A DNA stretch of 17,725 nt, taken from the NCBI GenBank assembly GCA_900769955.1, contig CAAGIP010000008.1, positions 1 through 17,725 on the forward strand, read 5' to 3'. A program made the position numbers and the translations under genes. The first letter of the stretch is position 1. Every line of letters begins with the position of its first letter. This DNA is from Spirochaetia bacterium (lineage in GTDB: Bacteria > Spirochaetota > Spirochaetia > Sphaerochaetales > Sphaerochaetaceae). A model generated the notes under the pieces. It was given only the letters and a program-made list of their open reading frames with translations. It was not told the origin of the DNA and ran no database searches. Positions 1 through 6,160 of the stretch are shown here, one piece after another.

Positions 1-203
1 AGCAGCTGGATTTCAGTCACATCCCCTTCAATGAGCTCGACGGGCCTGTAGCCCGCACCTGCAAGCAGGTAGGAAGGGATGAACCCCATCAGGATCTCAG
101 GATGCTGCCCGAGATCACCGAACACGAAACGCAGCGGGGCTGCAAATACAGAAGAGGCGGCCAGAAGGAGAACAACTGCCGTCACCATGATCTTTCTGAA
201 CAT
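1..203 (-). CDS. Exported protein of unknown function, 5' part only
   Basis: Only the first 67 codons lie in the window; the gene runs off the left edge. The ATG at 203-201 is preceded on the minus strand by a strong Shine-Dalgarno (GGAGGT, plus positions 208-213). The product begins MFRKIMVTAVVLLLAASSVF followed by AAPLRF. This is a clear Sec signal peptide: basic n-region, hydrophobic stretch at about residues 6-19 and a likely signal peptidase I site after VFA or VFAA. There is no lipobox cysteine. The mature part that is visible (phenylalanine/glycine-rich, then a segment ending in acidic residues) does not identify a family, though substrate-binding or other periplasmic proteins commonly start this way. 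A weak minus-strand -10 (TATACT) lies upstream at about 225-230. Exported status is seen; function is not known. Confidence 0.75.
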   Translation of the reverse strand, partial: MFRKIMVTAVVLLLAASSVFAAPLRFVFGDLGQHPEILMGFIPSYLLAGAGYRPVELIEGDVTEIQL

Positions 204-243
204 AAAGACCTCCGTTTATGTGTGAAGTATATCAGGCCTCCAC

Positions 244-272
244 TTGCAAATAAAGTAAATGCCTGTTATATT
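244..272 (+). promoter_or_regulatory. Promoter of the CAU tRNA
   Basis: A -35 TTGCAA (244-249) is separated by exactly 17 bp from a -10 TATATT (267-272). This places transcription start at about 279, just ahead of the tRNA 5' end at 283. TTGCAA is its own reverse complement, so the site could also contribute to the divergent exported-protein gene, although the spacing to that gene's candidate -10 is too short on the minus strand. Confidence 0.65.
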
Positions 273-282
273 TAGCACGTTC

Positions 283-355
283 GGGCCTATAGCTCAGCGG
301 TCAGAGCTGCGGACTCATAACCCGTAGGTCGGTGGTTCAAATCCACCTGGGCCCA
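283..355 (+). tRNA. tRNA with CAU anticodon (Ile2 or elongator Met)
   Basis: A full cloverleaf can be folded by eye. Acceptor arm is GGGCCTA with TGGGCCC, D stem GCTC/GAGC, anticodon loop CTCATAA with CAU at positions 34-36, T arm GGTGG/CCACC with loop TTCAAAT, and discriminator A at 355. The 3' CCA is not encoded, so it must be added by CCA-adding enzyme. The anticodon stem closes with an A31-C39 mismatch, which is unusual. The D-loop and acceptor stem do not suggest the initiator tRNA. CAU with an Ile2-like acceptor (GGGCCTA) would suit the isoleucine tRNA whose C34 is converted to lysidine by TilS, but elongator Met cannot be excluded from sequence alone. Confidence 0.93.
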
Positions 356-357
356 TC

Positions 358-393
358 GAGGACACTTATTTACTGAGTGTCCTCTTTCTTTTT
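358..393 (+). terminator. Rho-independent terminator of the tRNA
   Basis: GAGGACACT (358-366) pairs perfectly with AGTGTCCTC (376-384), extendable by one T-G pair, and is followed by TTTCTTTTT (385-393). It starts two bases after the tRNA. The last codons and the stop codon of the convergent MFS gene (stop at 366-368) lie in this hairpin. Read on the minus strand it has no U-tract, so any role for the MFS transcript would be as a plain 3' stem. Confidence 0.88.
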
Positions 394-1556
394 CCCGCAG
401 TATGTATGGCAATCTGGAGCACTATCATGACCACACCTGCCACGGCAAGGGTCAGAAGCACGTTCCTGAAACCCAGCCTGTCATAAATGCCACCGCCTAT
501 CGATACACCGATGACCTGTCCGAGAGTCAGGACACATTCATGGATCATCATCCTCTTACCCCTGTCCACCGCACCGGAAGCGGCATGGAAGATTGAGAAG
601 TTGTAGCAGAGCGAGAAAAGCGCACCGAAAAGAATCATGAAAAGTGCAAGCGCCCAGGGTGAGGTCTGGCCCGCAAAGGCCAGAAGCAGGACAACGAAGG
701 CCGCTTCTGCCCCTATTATGTACTTAAGCCTGAACTGCCACCATGAAGTGCTTCCGAAATATATGAAGGCAAAGCAGGTGGAAAAGCCCCTGAGCAGGAG
801 AAGGATGCCGTTGACACTCTCGCTCATATGAAGCACTTCCTTGGTGTAGAGCGGGAAGATGTTCAGAACGACCGAGAGCGCGCTGTAGACCAGGAAGACC
901 GCGGCATAGGAGTCGAAGCGGAGCGGTGTGCTGTGGTCCTCCTCCGTACTGCTTACCTCTTTTATGTGTTCAGCCTCGGGCTTTATCGCCCTTATTTCCC
1001 TGTTCATGGAAAGCAGGGTTATCATGAGTGCGATGACGATGAAGATGACGACACCACCGGCAAGGCCCAGGGAGGGTGTATAGACTACAAGAAGCGATGC
1101 CACGTAGGGGCTTATTCCCGTACCGAAGCTCCAGGAGAAATTGAAGGAGCTTGTCAGGATGTTGAGCTCACGCCCCTCGCTTCCGCGGGTTATCCAGGCC
1201 TCCATCTGGGGCCAGAGCATGCTCATGGCCGCCCCGTACAGGACGAGACAGACGAAAATGAGGGGAAGCGAGCGTGTGAGGGCTATGACGACCACGGGGA
1301 CGGACATCCCGAGTACCGAAAGAGTTACCATGCTCCGGGGTGCAAAGCGCTGATAGAACCTGCTGAAGAGCAGGCATGATATCAGATAAACCGATGTGTA
1401 TGTGCTGGCAGCCAGCCCGATAGTGCCGGCATCTGCCCCGATCGTGTACCTGAGGTGATAAACCAGTGCCAGATTAACCATTGAAATACCGCACTGCCCT
1501 AAGAAAGATGCGGCGTTAAGCGTCCAGAACTGGAGTTTTCTGCTTCTCTGATCCAT
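366..1556 (-). CDS. MFS (major facilitator superfamily) transporter
   Basis: A 396-aa integral membrane protein with about twelve hydrophobic segments in two halves. They are separated by a charged cytoplasmic loop at about residues 183-212, which is lysine/glutamate/histidine rich (EHIKEVSSTEEDHS). Length and topology fit the MFS_1 family. The classic GxLaDrxGrk loop after TM2 is degenerate (SRFYQRFAPRSM). The ion or solute transported cannot be told. The gene is divergent from the glycosyltransferase and its 3' end runs into the tRNA terminator. No good Shine-Dalgarno precedes the ATG (only TAGG). Instead a -35 TTGTCT (1588-1593), 17-bp spacer and -10 TATCAT (1565-1570) end 8 nt before the ATG, implying a nearly leaderless mRNA. 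Family call is firm; substrate is unknown. Confidence 0.88.
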   Translation of the reverse strand: MDQRSRKLQFWTLNAASFLGQCGISMVNLALVYHLRYTIGADAGTIGLAASTYTSVYLISCLLFSRFYQRFAPRSMVTLSVLGMSVPVVVIALTRSLPLIFVCLVLYGAAMSMLWPQMEAWITRGSEGRELNILTSSFNFSWSFGTGISPYVASLLVVYTPSLGLAGGVVIFIVIALMITLLSMNREIRAIKPEAEHIKEVSSTEEDHSTPLRFDSYAAVFLVYSALSVVLNIFPLYTKEVLHMSESVNGILLLLRGFSTCFAFIYFGSTSWWQFRLKYIIGAEAAFVVLLLAFAGQTSPWALALFMILFGALFSLCYNFSIFHAASGAVDRGKRMMIHECVLTLGQVIGVSIGGGIYDRLGFRNVLLTLAVAGVVMIVLQIAIHTAGKRKRTLSK

Positions 1557-1564
1557 GGCCTACG

Positions 1565-1593
1565 ATGATAATCCCGAGTTAAAAAAGAGACAA
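1565..1593 (-). promoter_or_regulatory. Promoter of the MFS gene, start codon at about +1
   Basis: On the minus strand TTGTCT (1588-1593), 17 bp, TATCAT (1565-1570), then 8 nt to the ATG at 1556. Good spacing and four to five consensus bases per box. No separate ribosome-binding site fits between the -10 and the ATG. Confidence 0.55.
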
Positions 1594-1616
1594 TGGAGAA
1601 TTGCGAAAAACATACC

Positions 1617-1646
1617 TTGATTATTTGCTCACATTAGCCGCATAAT
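1617..1646 (+). promoter_or_regulatory. Promoter of the GT4 glycosyltransferase, leaderless-type
   Basis: TTGATT (1617-1622), 18 bp, CATAAT (1641-1646), then 7 nt to the ATG at 1654. The short segment between the -10 and the ATG is pyrimidine-rich with no Shine-Dalgarno. Confidence 0.55.
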
Positions 1647-1653
1647 CTTATCT

Positions 1654-2871
1654 ATGAAAGTATTGCTGGCAGTCGACAAATACTATCCCGCGATAAACGG
1701 TGTCATAACATCTGTAAAAAACCTTAAGGAGGCGCTTGAGAGGAAAGGTCATGACGTGAAGGTTCTGACACTCTCGGAATCCGTTTCCACCCATGTAAAG
1801 GATAATGTTATATATATCGGCTCAATGAGTATGGACAGAATCTATCCGGACATCAGGGTAAAGCATCCTGTCAACAGAAAATACATTCAGGAGCTCATCG
1901 ACTGGAAGCCCGACGTGATACACACGAATACGGAGTTTTCCACATACAAGCTGGCAAAGGACATTTCAAGGAAGACAAATGCCCCTATGATCCACACATA
2001 CCATACGGACTATGAGGATTACGTGCATTACCTTGCCCTCTCAAAGAAGATGGGAAAGCCGATCGTAAAGTCATACATAAAACATGTGACGTCTTACATG
2101 CAGGCGATAATAGCACCGACTGAAAAGACAAAGCTCCAGCTTCAGGGCTACAACATAAAGAAGAATATTATCGTAATCCCCACAGGTCTTGACCTGACCA
2201 AATACAATGCACCGGTTTCCGGGGAAGAGACTGAGAGCATGAGAAAGCGCCATGGCATCAGGAAGGATGTGCCCACCCTCATCTTCGTGGGCAGGCTTGG
2301 CAAGGAAAAGAACCTGCTTGAGGTTATAAACTACCTTTCGGACTATAAGGACCATGATTACCAGTTCCTTATTGTCGGTGACGGTCCCGACCGCAAGACT
2401 ATCGAGCAGCAGATCGCGACCACGGGACTTGCCCCGAGGACGGTATTCACAGGGATGGTAAGTCAGGATGACATAGCCAAGTACTACAGACTCGGAAGCA
2501 TCTTCGTTTCGGCAAGCCAGAGCGAGACGCAGGGACTGACATACATCGAGGCGCTTTCCAGCGGACTTCCGCTGCTATGCAAGAAGGATGAGTGTCTTGA
2601 CAACGTCCTCATCGAAGGTGAGACCGGCTGGTCATTCACCTGTGAAAAAGAATTCAAGGAGCATCTCACATACTTCATCGAGCACCCGGACAGGGCTGCC
2701 GAAATGTGTACGAAAGCCAAGGAGTTTGCCGATTCCAACTTCAGCTCCGATGCCTTTGCGTCCCGCGTGCTTGAGCTCTACCAGGATGCTGTGAAGAACA
2801 ACTACCAGAAAAAAAGAGGGCTCATAAAGACCCTCTATCACTCACTCTGGGACCGCTTCCCCTTAGTATAA
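1654..2871 (+). CDS. GT4-family glycosyltransferase (diacylglycerol-glucosyltransferase-like)
   Basis: A 405-aa GT-B fold glycosyltransferase. The N-terminal Rossmann half opens with KVLLAVDKYYPAINGVITSV, the usual GT4 start containing the donor/acceptor cleft glycines. The C-terminal half has VGRLGKEKN (about 212-220) and the EX7E motif within SETQGLTYIEALSSGLP (E291 and E299), which contacts the nucleotide sugar. The combination and length resemble processive or monofunctional 1,2-diacylglycerol 3-glucosyltransferases and related lipid glycosyltransferases. Such enzymes make membrane glycolipids at the inner leaflet of the cytoplasmic membrane in many spirochaetes and mollicutes. The acceptor is inferred, not shown. 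The gene stands alone, has a leaderless-type promoter, and its 3' end overlaps the convergent 151-aa gene by 9 nt. Its C-terminal codons contain a minus-strand terminator (2809-2836). Confidence 0.85.
   Translation: MKVLLAVDKYYPAINGVITSVKNLKEALERKGHDVKVLTLSESVSTHVKDNVIYIGSMSMDRIYPDIRVKHPVNRKYIQELIDWKPDVIHTNTEFSTYKLAKDISRKTNAPMIHTYHTDYEDYVHYLALSKKMGKPIVKSYIKHVTSYMQAIIAPTEKTKLQLQGYNIKKNIIVIPTGLDLTKYNAPVSGEETESMRKRHGIRKDVPTLIFVGRLGKEKNLLEVINYLSDYKDHDYQFLIVGDGPDRKTIEQQIATTGLAPRTVFTGMVSQDDIAKYYRLGSIFVSASQSETQGLTYIEALSSGLPLLCKKDECLDNVLIEGETGWSFTCEKEFKEHLTYFIEHPDRAAEMCTKAKEFADSNFSSDAFASRVLELYQDAVKNNYQKKRGLIKTLYHSLWDRFPLV
2809..2836 (-). terminator. Intrinsic terminator of the hydrolase-YihY operon, inside the convergent gene
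   Basis: On the minus strand AGAGGG (plus 2831-2836) pairs with CCCTCT (plus 2815-2820) across a 10-nt loop, followed directly by six T residues (plus 2809-2814). It lies 27 nt beyond the stop codon of the 151-aa gene and wholly inside the 3' coding part of the glycosyltransferase, where the A-run encodes its KKR residues. Confidence 0.7.
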
Positions 2872-3318
2872 AGGAACGATCTCCTCAATATAGTCAATAC
2901 TGTCAAGCAGAATGTCAAAGAGATAAGGGATGAGGTATTCCTCCTTTTCCTCTGTCTGGAGAACACCCAGTTCATCACGCTCCCCGTTACCGTACATTAC
3001 CACGTTTCCTTCGGTAAGGTATCCCCTGACACCATACTCCTTCTGAAGGTCCCTGAGGGATGCTCCGAGCATGGATGAAAGTGATCTCAGGTCCTGTTTC
3101 TCGACGGATACCGCAAAGCGGGGCTTATTATCATAAAAGGCAACAAGACTGTGGGCTATGCACACATAGTCCTCACCTGAGGCGGTACGCACGTTCCTGT
3201 AGTAATTAATTGTCACATCAGCGCAGGAAAAGCGCTTCGCCGGGGATGCCGTCCAGTCGGGTACGGATGGATAATCGTGGCCTGAAAGTACAGGCGCCGA
3301 GTGCATGTCAACAAGCAT
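2863..3318 (-). CDS. Conserved-looking hypothetical protein, 151 aa
   Basis: I do not recognise the family. The protein is soluble and slightly acidic. Visible parts are an N-terminal HSAPVLSGHDYPSVPDW segment, a central strand-rich region (DYVCIAHSLVAFYDNKPRFAV at about 50-70), a helix around 73-95, and an acidic C-terminus (LFDILLDSIDYIEEIVPLY). There is no signal peptide or membrane segment. The ATG follows the stop codon of the YihY gene with no gap, and GGAG lies 9 nt upstream inside YihY, so translation is probably coupled. It is the last gene of the hydrolase-YihY operon. Its stop overlaps the convergent glycosyltransferase by 9 nt. Operon position and reading-frame length support a real gene. 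Confidence 0.72.
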   Translation of the reverse strand: MLVDMHSAPVLSGHDYPSVPDWTASPAKRFSCADVTINYYRNVRTASGEDYVCIAHSLVAFYDNKPRFAVSVEKQDLRSLSSMLGASLRDLQKEYGVRGYLTEGNVVMYGNGERDELGVLQTEEKEEYLIPYLFDILLDSIDYIEEIVPLY

Positions 3319-4581
3319 TTATACTCTCTCCAGAAGGTTTTCAAGTGTAAGGTTCCCGAAGGACTCAAGTCCTTTGTCAGCGAACTGCTCGCTCACGGCC
3401 TCGCCGACAGTTTCAACTGTGTCGGAGGCAAATGAATACAGTGCCGATACTATTTCCCTGACATATATCTGGTCAAGAGGACGCGCGGGAACATACGATA
3501 TGTTTTTCTTTGATCCCACCGTTTCCAGCACGAAGCCGTGGGATATGAAGATATTGATGAAATTATCAAGCTCGATCTGATTCAGCAGGAGCTTTCTCAT
3601 AAGTGTCTTCTGACTTACACCGCCATCGCCCTTCCTGTAGGAAGACGCAACCATCATGAGAAGGTTCACACCGTCCTGAAGCTGCTTTGAGGGAGACTCC
3701 CCTATTCCCCTGAGCTGCAGGCGGTCCGGTCGGAACTGATATACATATGTGAACTCAGTCGCGATTATCACCACATACCAGCAGAAGTAAAGGTACAGCA
3801 GGAGGAAGAACACTGCTGAAAGTGAGCCGTAGAGCACTGAGTACCCGACTGAAATAGCAACGATGTATTTGAAGATGACCGTTATGAATGAAAGTGCAAG
3901 TGCACCGATGACCGCACCCAGCAGTGCTGACTTCGATCTGACCTTGGCATTCGGCACGTAATAGAACAGTGCAAAGAGGATAAGGACGATGAAGGCAAAG
4001 GAAAAGACCTGCTGAAGCATGTTTTTCAGCACTCCGGTGCTGTGTGTCTTGTCAACGACCGAAGAAATGTAATCGGTAGCCTTAGTATTCAGTGCAAGTA
4101 CCACGGATAGTATCACGGCGGCAAGGATTACGAAAGTGAAGAAGGTAGTGAACCTCTTAAGGGTACCCGAGCGGGGGGATGCCCTGAAGATCTGGTTTAT
4201 GACTGTATAAACCTTGTTCACGAGCAGCATCGTGGTGAAGACGAAGGAAACAAGTCCGAATACGCCAAGTCCCATGCCGTTGGCAGTGAGGGATGAAAGC
4301 GCACCGACTATCTGGTCGGCAATTCCCTGTCCGAGTGCGGTGTAAAGCCAGTCAAGCAGAATGTCGATAAAGGGTTGCAGCACTCCGAATAGCTGCACGA
4401 TTGCAAATATGAACGTAAAGCATGGGACGAACGCAACGAGGGTCGAATAGACCAGTCCTGATGCCAGAATCGGCACATTATCCTTATTGAGGCTATCGAA
4501 TGAACGCATCACGATGAATCCGACATCACGGATCCAAGCAGTCAGGCGGTCATTCAGCCCGCTTTTTACTTCTTCATCCAT
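3319..4581 (-). CDS. YihY/BrkB-family inner-membrane protein
   Basis: A 420-aa protein of the YihY/virulence factor BrkB family (often misnamed RNase BN). The characteristic N-terminal motif is present (NVPILASGLVYSTLVAFVPC, about 34-53). Six hydrophobic segments follow, ending near YLYFCWYVVIIATEFTYVYQF. Beyond the membrane part is a cytosolic C-terminal extension of about 140 residues. One segment of it (VSQKTLMRKLLLNQIELDNF, then a strand region) looks like a winged helix, as in many longer family members. The molecular function of the family is not established; it has been proposed to be a transporter or flippase-like protein. The start overlaps the hydrolase stop by 8 nt (ATGGATGA) and the stop abuts the next ATG, so the three genes form one operon. 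Confidence 0.9.
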   Translation of the reverse strand: MDEEVKSGLNDRLTAWIRDVGFIVMRSFDSLNKDNVPILASGLVYSTLVAFVPCFTFIFAIVQLFGVLQPFIDILLDWLYTALGQGIADQIVGALSSLTANGMGLGVFGLVSFVFTTMLLVNKVYTVINQIFRASPRSGTLKRFTTFFTFVILAAVILSVVLALNTKATDYISSVVDKTHSTGVLKNMLQQVFSFAFIVLILFALFYYVPNAKVRSKSALLGAVIGALALSFITVIFKYIVAISVGYSVLYGSLSAVFFLLLYLYFCWYVVIIATEFTYVYQFRPDRLQLRGIGESPSKQLQDGVNLLMMVASSYRKGDGGVSQKTLMRKLLLNQIELDNFINIFISHGFVLETVGSKKNISYVPARPLDQIYVREIVSALYSFASDTVETVGEAVSEQFADKGLESFGNLTLENLLERV

Positions 4582-5503
4582 TCAGCTTGCTGACCTTATC
4601 AAGGAGCCAGGAGCCTATGTACTCCATCGTTTCCTTCCTGTCGGTTTCATTCAGGACCTCGTGTCTTGCACCGGGAATGAGCTTCAGCGTCACATCCCTG
4701 AGTCCCGCATCCCGGTAGGCTTTGGCAAATTTCCTGACGCCCTTTCCCCAGTCGCCCACGGGATCGGCATCACCGGATATGATCAGAACAGGCAGGGAGG
4801 GAGAGATTTTCTTCATCAGCTTTCTGTCATTGGCAGTCTCCACGCCGTCGATGAGGTCTGCATAGAAGACGGATGAACACACGAAACCGCATAGAGGATC
4901 GGCAATGTACTTATCAACTGCTTCAGGGTCACGGCTGAGCCAGTCAAACGGAGTGCGTGCATCCTTTATCCCGCGGCCGTAGGAGCCGAAGGTAAGCTTA
5001 TCCATCTTCTGGTTTGGCATTCTGGGACCAACCTTTCTGGCAGCTGAAAGGGCAAGTGCCTTTCCTACCCTGCCGACAAGGCCTTTGCCGCAGCCGGAGC
5101 CCATGATGATGAGTCCGTCGAAATCGGCACTGTGCTGAGTGATGACGGTGCGGGCCATGAAGGAACCCATCGAGTGTCCCATCATGTAGTGCGGAAGCTG
5201 ATCGAACTCTGACATGATGACACGGTCAAGCTCGAAGGAATCACGGGCAACTGTCTGCCAGCCGTCATGGTCCGCAAACCAGCCCTTCTCATCCTCTTCC
5301 TTGGTAAAGCCGTGCCCCCTGTGATCCTGGGCATATACTGCAAAACCGATCGAGTTCATATAGCGTGCGAACTCATCATACCTCAGTGAATGCTCAGCCA
5401 TCCCGTGAAGTATGTGGAGTGTTGCGACAGGCTCTGATTCAGGCAGCCATACACGATAAAACAGTCTGTGATCATCACGCAGCGTCAGAAAACGTTCTTC
5501 CAT
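4574..5503 (-). CDS. Alpha/beta hydrolase, monoacylglycerol lipase/lysophospholipase type
   Basis: A 309-aa Hydrolase_4 (serine aminopeptidase S33-like) protein. It has an oxyanion-hole region HILHGMAEHS (30-39), the motif QDHRGHG (59-65), the nucleophile elbow GHSMG with Ser111, a probable acid Asp247 in SGDADPVG, and His281 in GARHEVLNE. This order and spacing match bacterial monoacylglycerol lipases and PldB-like lysophospholipases, so a lipid ester is the likely substrate. No signal peptide, so cytosolic. It is the first gene of an operon with the YihY protein and the 151-aa protein, which may point to a membrane-lipid role. A Shine-Dalgarno GGAG (plus 5510-5513) lies 6 nt before the ATG. 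A -35 TTGAGA/-10 TATCAT pair gives it an ordinary leader of about 30 nt. Confidence 0.9.
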   Translation of the reverse strand: MEERFLTLRDDHRLFYRVWLPESEPVATLHILHGMAEHSLRYDEFARYMNSIGFAVYAQDHRGHGFTKEEDEKGWFADHDGWQTVARDSFELDRVIMSEFDQLPHYMMGHSMGSFMARTVITQHSADFDGLIIMGSGCGKGLVGRVGKALALSAARKVGPRMPNQKMDKLTFGSYGRGIKDARTPFDWLSRDPEAVDKYIADPLCGFVCSSVFYADLIDGVETANDRKLMKKISPSLPVLIISGDADPVGDWGKGVRKFAKAYRDAGLRDVTLKLIPGARHEVLNETDRKETMEYIGSWLLDKVSKLNG

Positions 5504-5541
5504 CAGAAACTCCGGTTTTTAGTGTTGTCCCTCGTATAATT

Positions 5542-5570
5542 ATGATAAATAAATATATAGGTTTTCTCAA
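5542..5570 (-). promoter_or_regulatory. Promoter of the hydrolase-YihY operon
   Basis: On the minus strand TTGAGA (5565-5570), 17 bp, TATCAT (5542-5547). The start would be near 5535, leaving about 31 nt of leader that includes the GGAG ribosome-binding site. This contrasts with the leaderless-type promoters elsewhere in the window. Confidence 0.55.
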
Positions 5571-5605
5571 TGGTAAATATTTTGTTTTTTCTGCCGTGTG
5601 TGTAA

Positions 5606-5635
5606 TTGCGCATACACCTCAGCAGGGCTTATCAT
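5606..5635 (+). promoter_or_regulatory. Candidate promoter of the phosphodiesterase gene
   Basis: TTGCGC (5606-5611), 18 bp, TATCAT (5630-5635), then 9 nt to the ATG at 5645. No Shine-Dalgarno is present in the sequence just before the ATG, so a very short or absent leader is implied. Confidence 0.4.
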
Positions 5636-5644
5636 AAAACAGTT

Positions 5645-6160
5645 ATGGAAGGCCCTGTTTTTGTTATCTCAGATATTCACTCCGACCTGGAAGCACTGCG
5701 TTTTGCACTTAATAAGGCAGAAACGGCAAAAGCTTACCTCCTCCTGATCGCAGGCGATCTGGTCCCGAAAGGTCCTGAATTCACTCATCTGCTTCAGGGC
5801 ACATCGTTTCCCTACGTGTGCGTGCGTGGTAACTGTGACAGTGTCTGGGACTTCAAAGACCTCTTCCTCGCGCCGCCGCCTCAGTTCACGGTGCGCGAAT
5901 TGGCAGGACGCACGCTTGTCATGACCCATGGACACCTTTTTTCCGACTATCCCGTTCCGCTTTCAAAGGGAGATATAATGGTGACGGGACACACGCATGT
6001 TCCCCATCTATTTACCGATGATGAGGGAGTCATAAACCTTAATCCGGGAAGTCTTTCCCGTCCCCGGGGCCCGGAGGGACCAACCTATGCCGTGATCACG
6101 GAAAGCAGAATAGGATTATTTTCCGTCAGCGGAAGGCTCATCAAGGCGCTTGATCTCTGA
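5645..6160 (+). CDS. yfcE: YfcE/MJ0936-type metallophosphoesterase
   Basis: A 171-aa calcineurin-like phosphoesterase of the YfcE group. All metal-ligand motifs are present in order: SDIHS (D10, H12), AGDL (D38), RGNCD (N63), THGH (H95) and GHTH (H116, H118), plus the family motif NPGS (133-136). Such enzymes are Mn2+-dependent phosphodiesterases active on model substrates; the natural substrate is uncertain. I place the start at the ATG at 5645 because homology begins there. An upstream in-frame TTG at 5606 would add 13 unconserved residues and would fall in the candidate -35 box. The 3' end overlaps the convergent AOR-like gene by 45 nt, so the last 15 codons are antisense to it. Confidence 0.9.
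   Translation: MEGPVFVISDIHSDLEALRFALNKAETAKAYLLLIAGDLVPKGPEFTHLLQGTSFPYVCVRGNCDSVWDFKDLFLAPPPQFTVRELAGRTLVMTHGHLFSDYPVPLSKGDIMVTGHTHVPHLFTDDEGVINLNPGSLSRPRGPEGPTYAVITESRIGLFSVSGRLIKALDL

Noticed and set aside
828..1379. Plus-strand open frame of 183 codons
   Set aside because: It lies antisense to the MFS gene. Its product is rich in Asp, Gly and Tyr runs typical of an antisense frame, with no ribosome-binding site.
2930..2950. GAGG/CCTC hairpin followed by CTTTT as plus-strand terminator of the glycosyltransferase
   Set aside because: The stem is only 4 bp and the T-run is interrupted; too weak to list.
6045..6060. CGGGAA/TTCCCG hairpin as terminator of the AOR-like gene
   Set aside because: Only 6 bp, no U-tract on either strand, and it encodes the conserved NPGS region of the phosphodiesterase.
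6090..6101. Palindrome CCGTGATCACGG inside the phosphodiesterase gene
   Set aside because: No loop is possible for a useful hairpin and there is no promoter close by; best explained as coding sequence.
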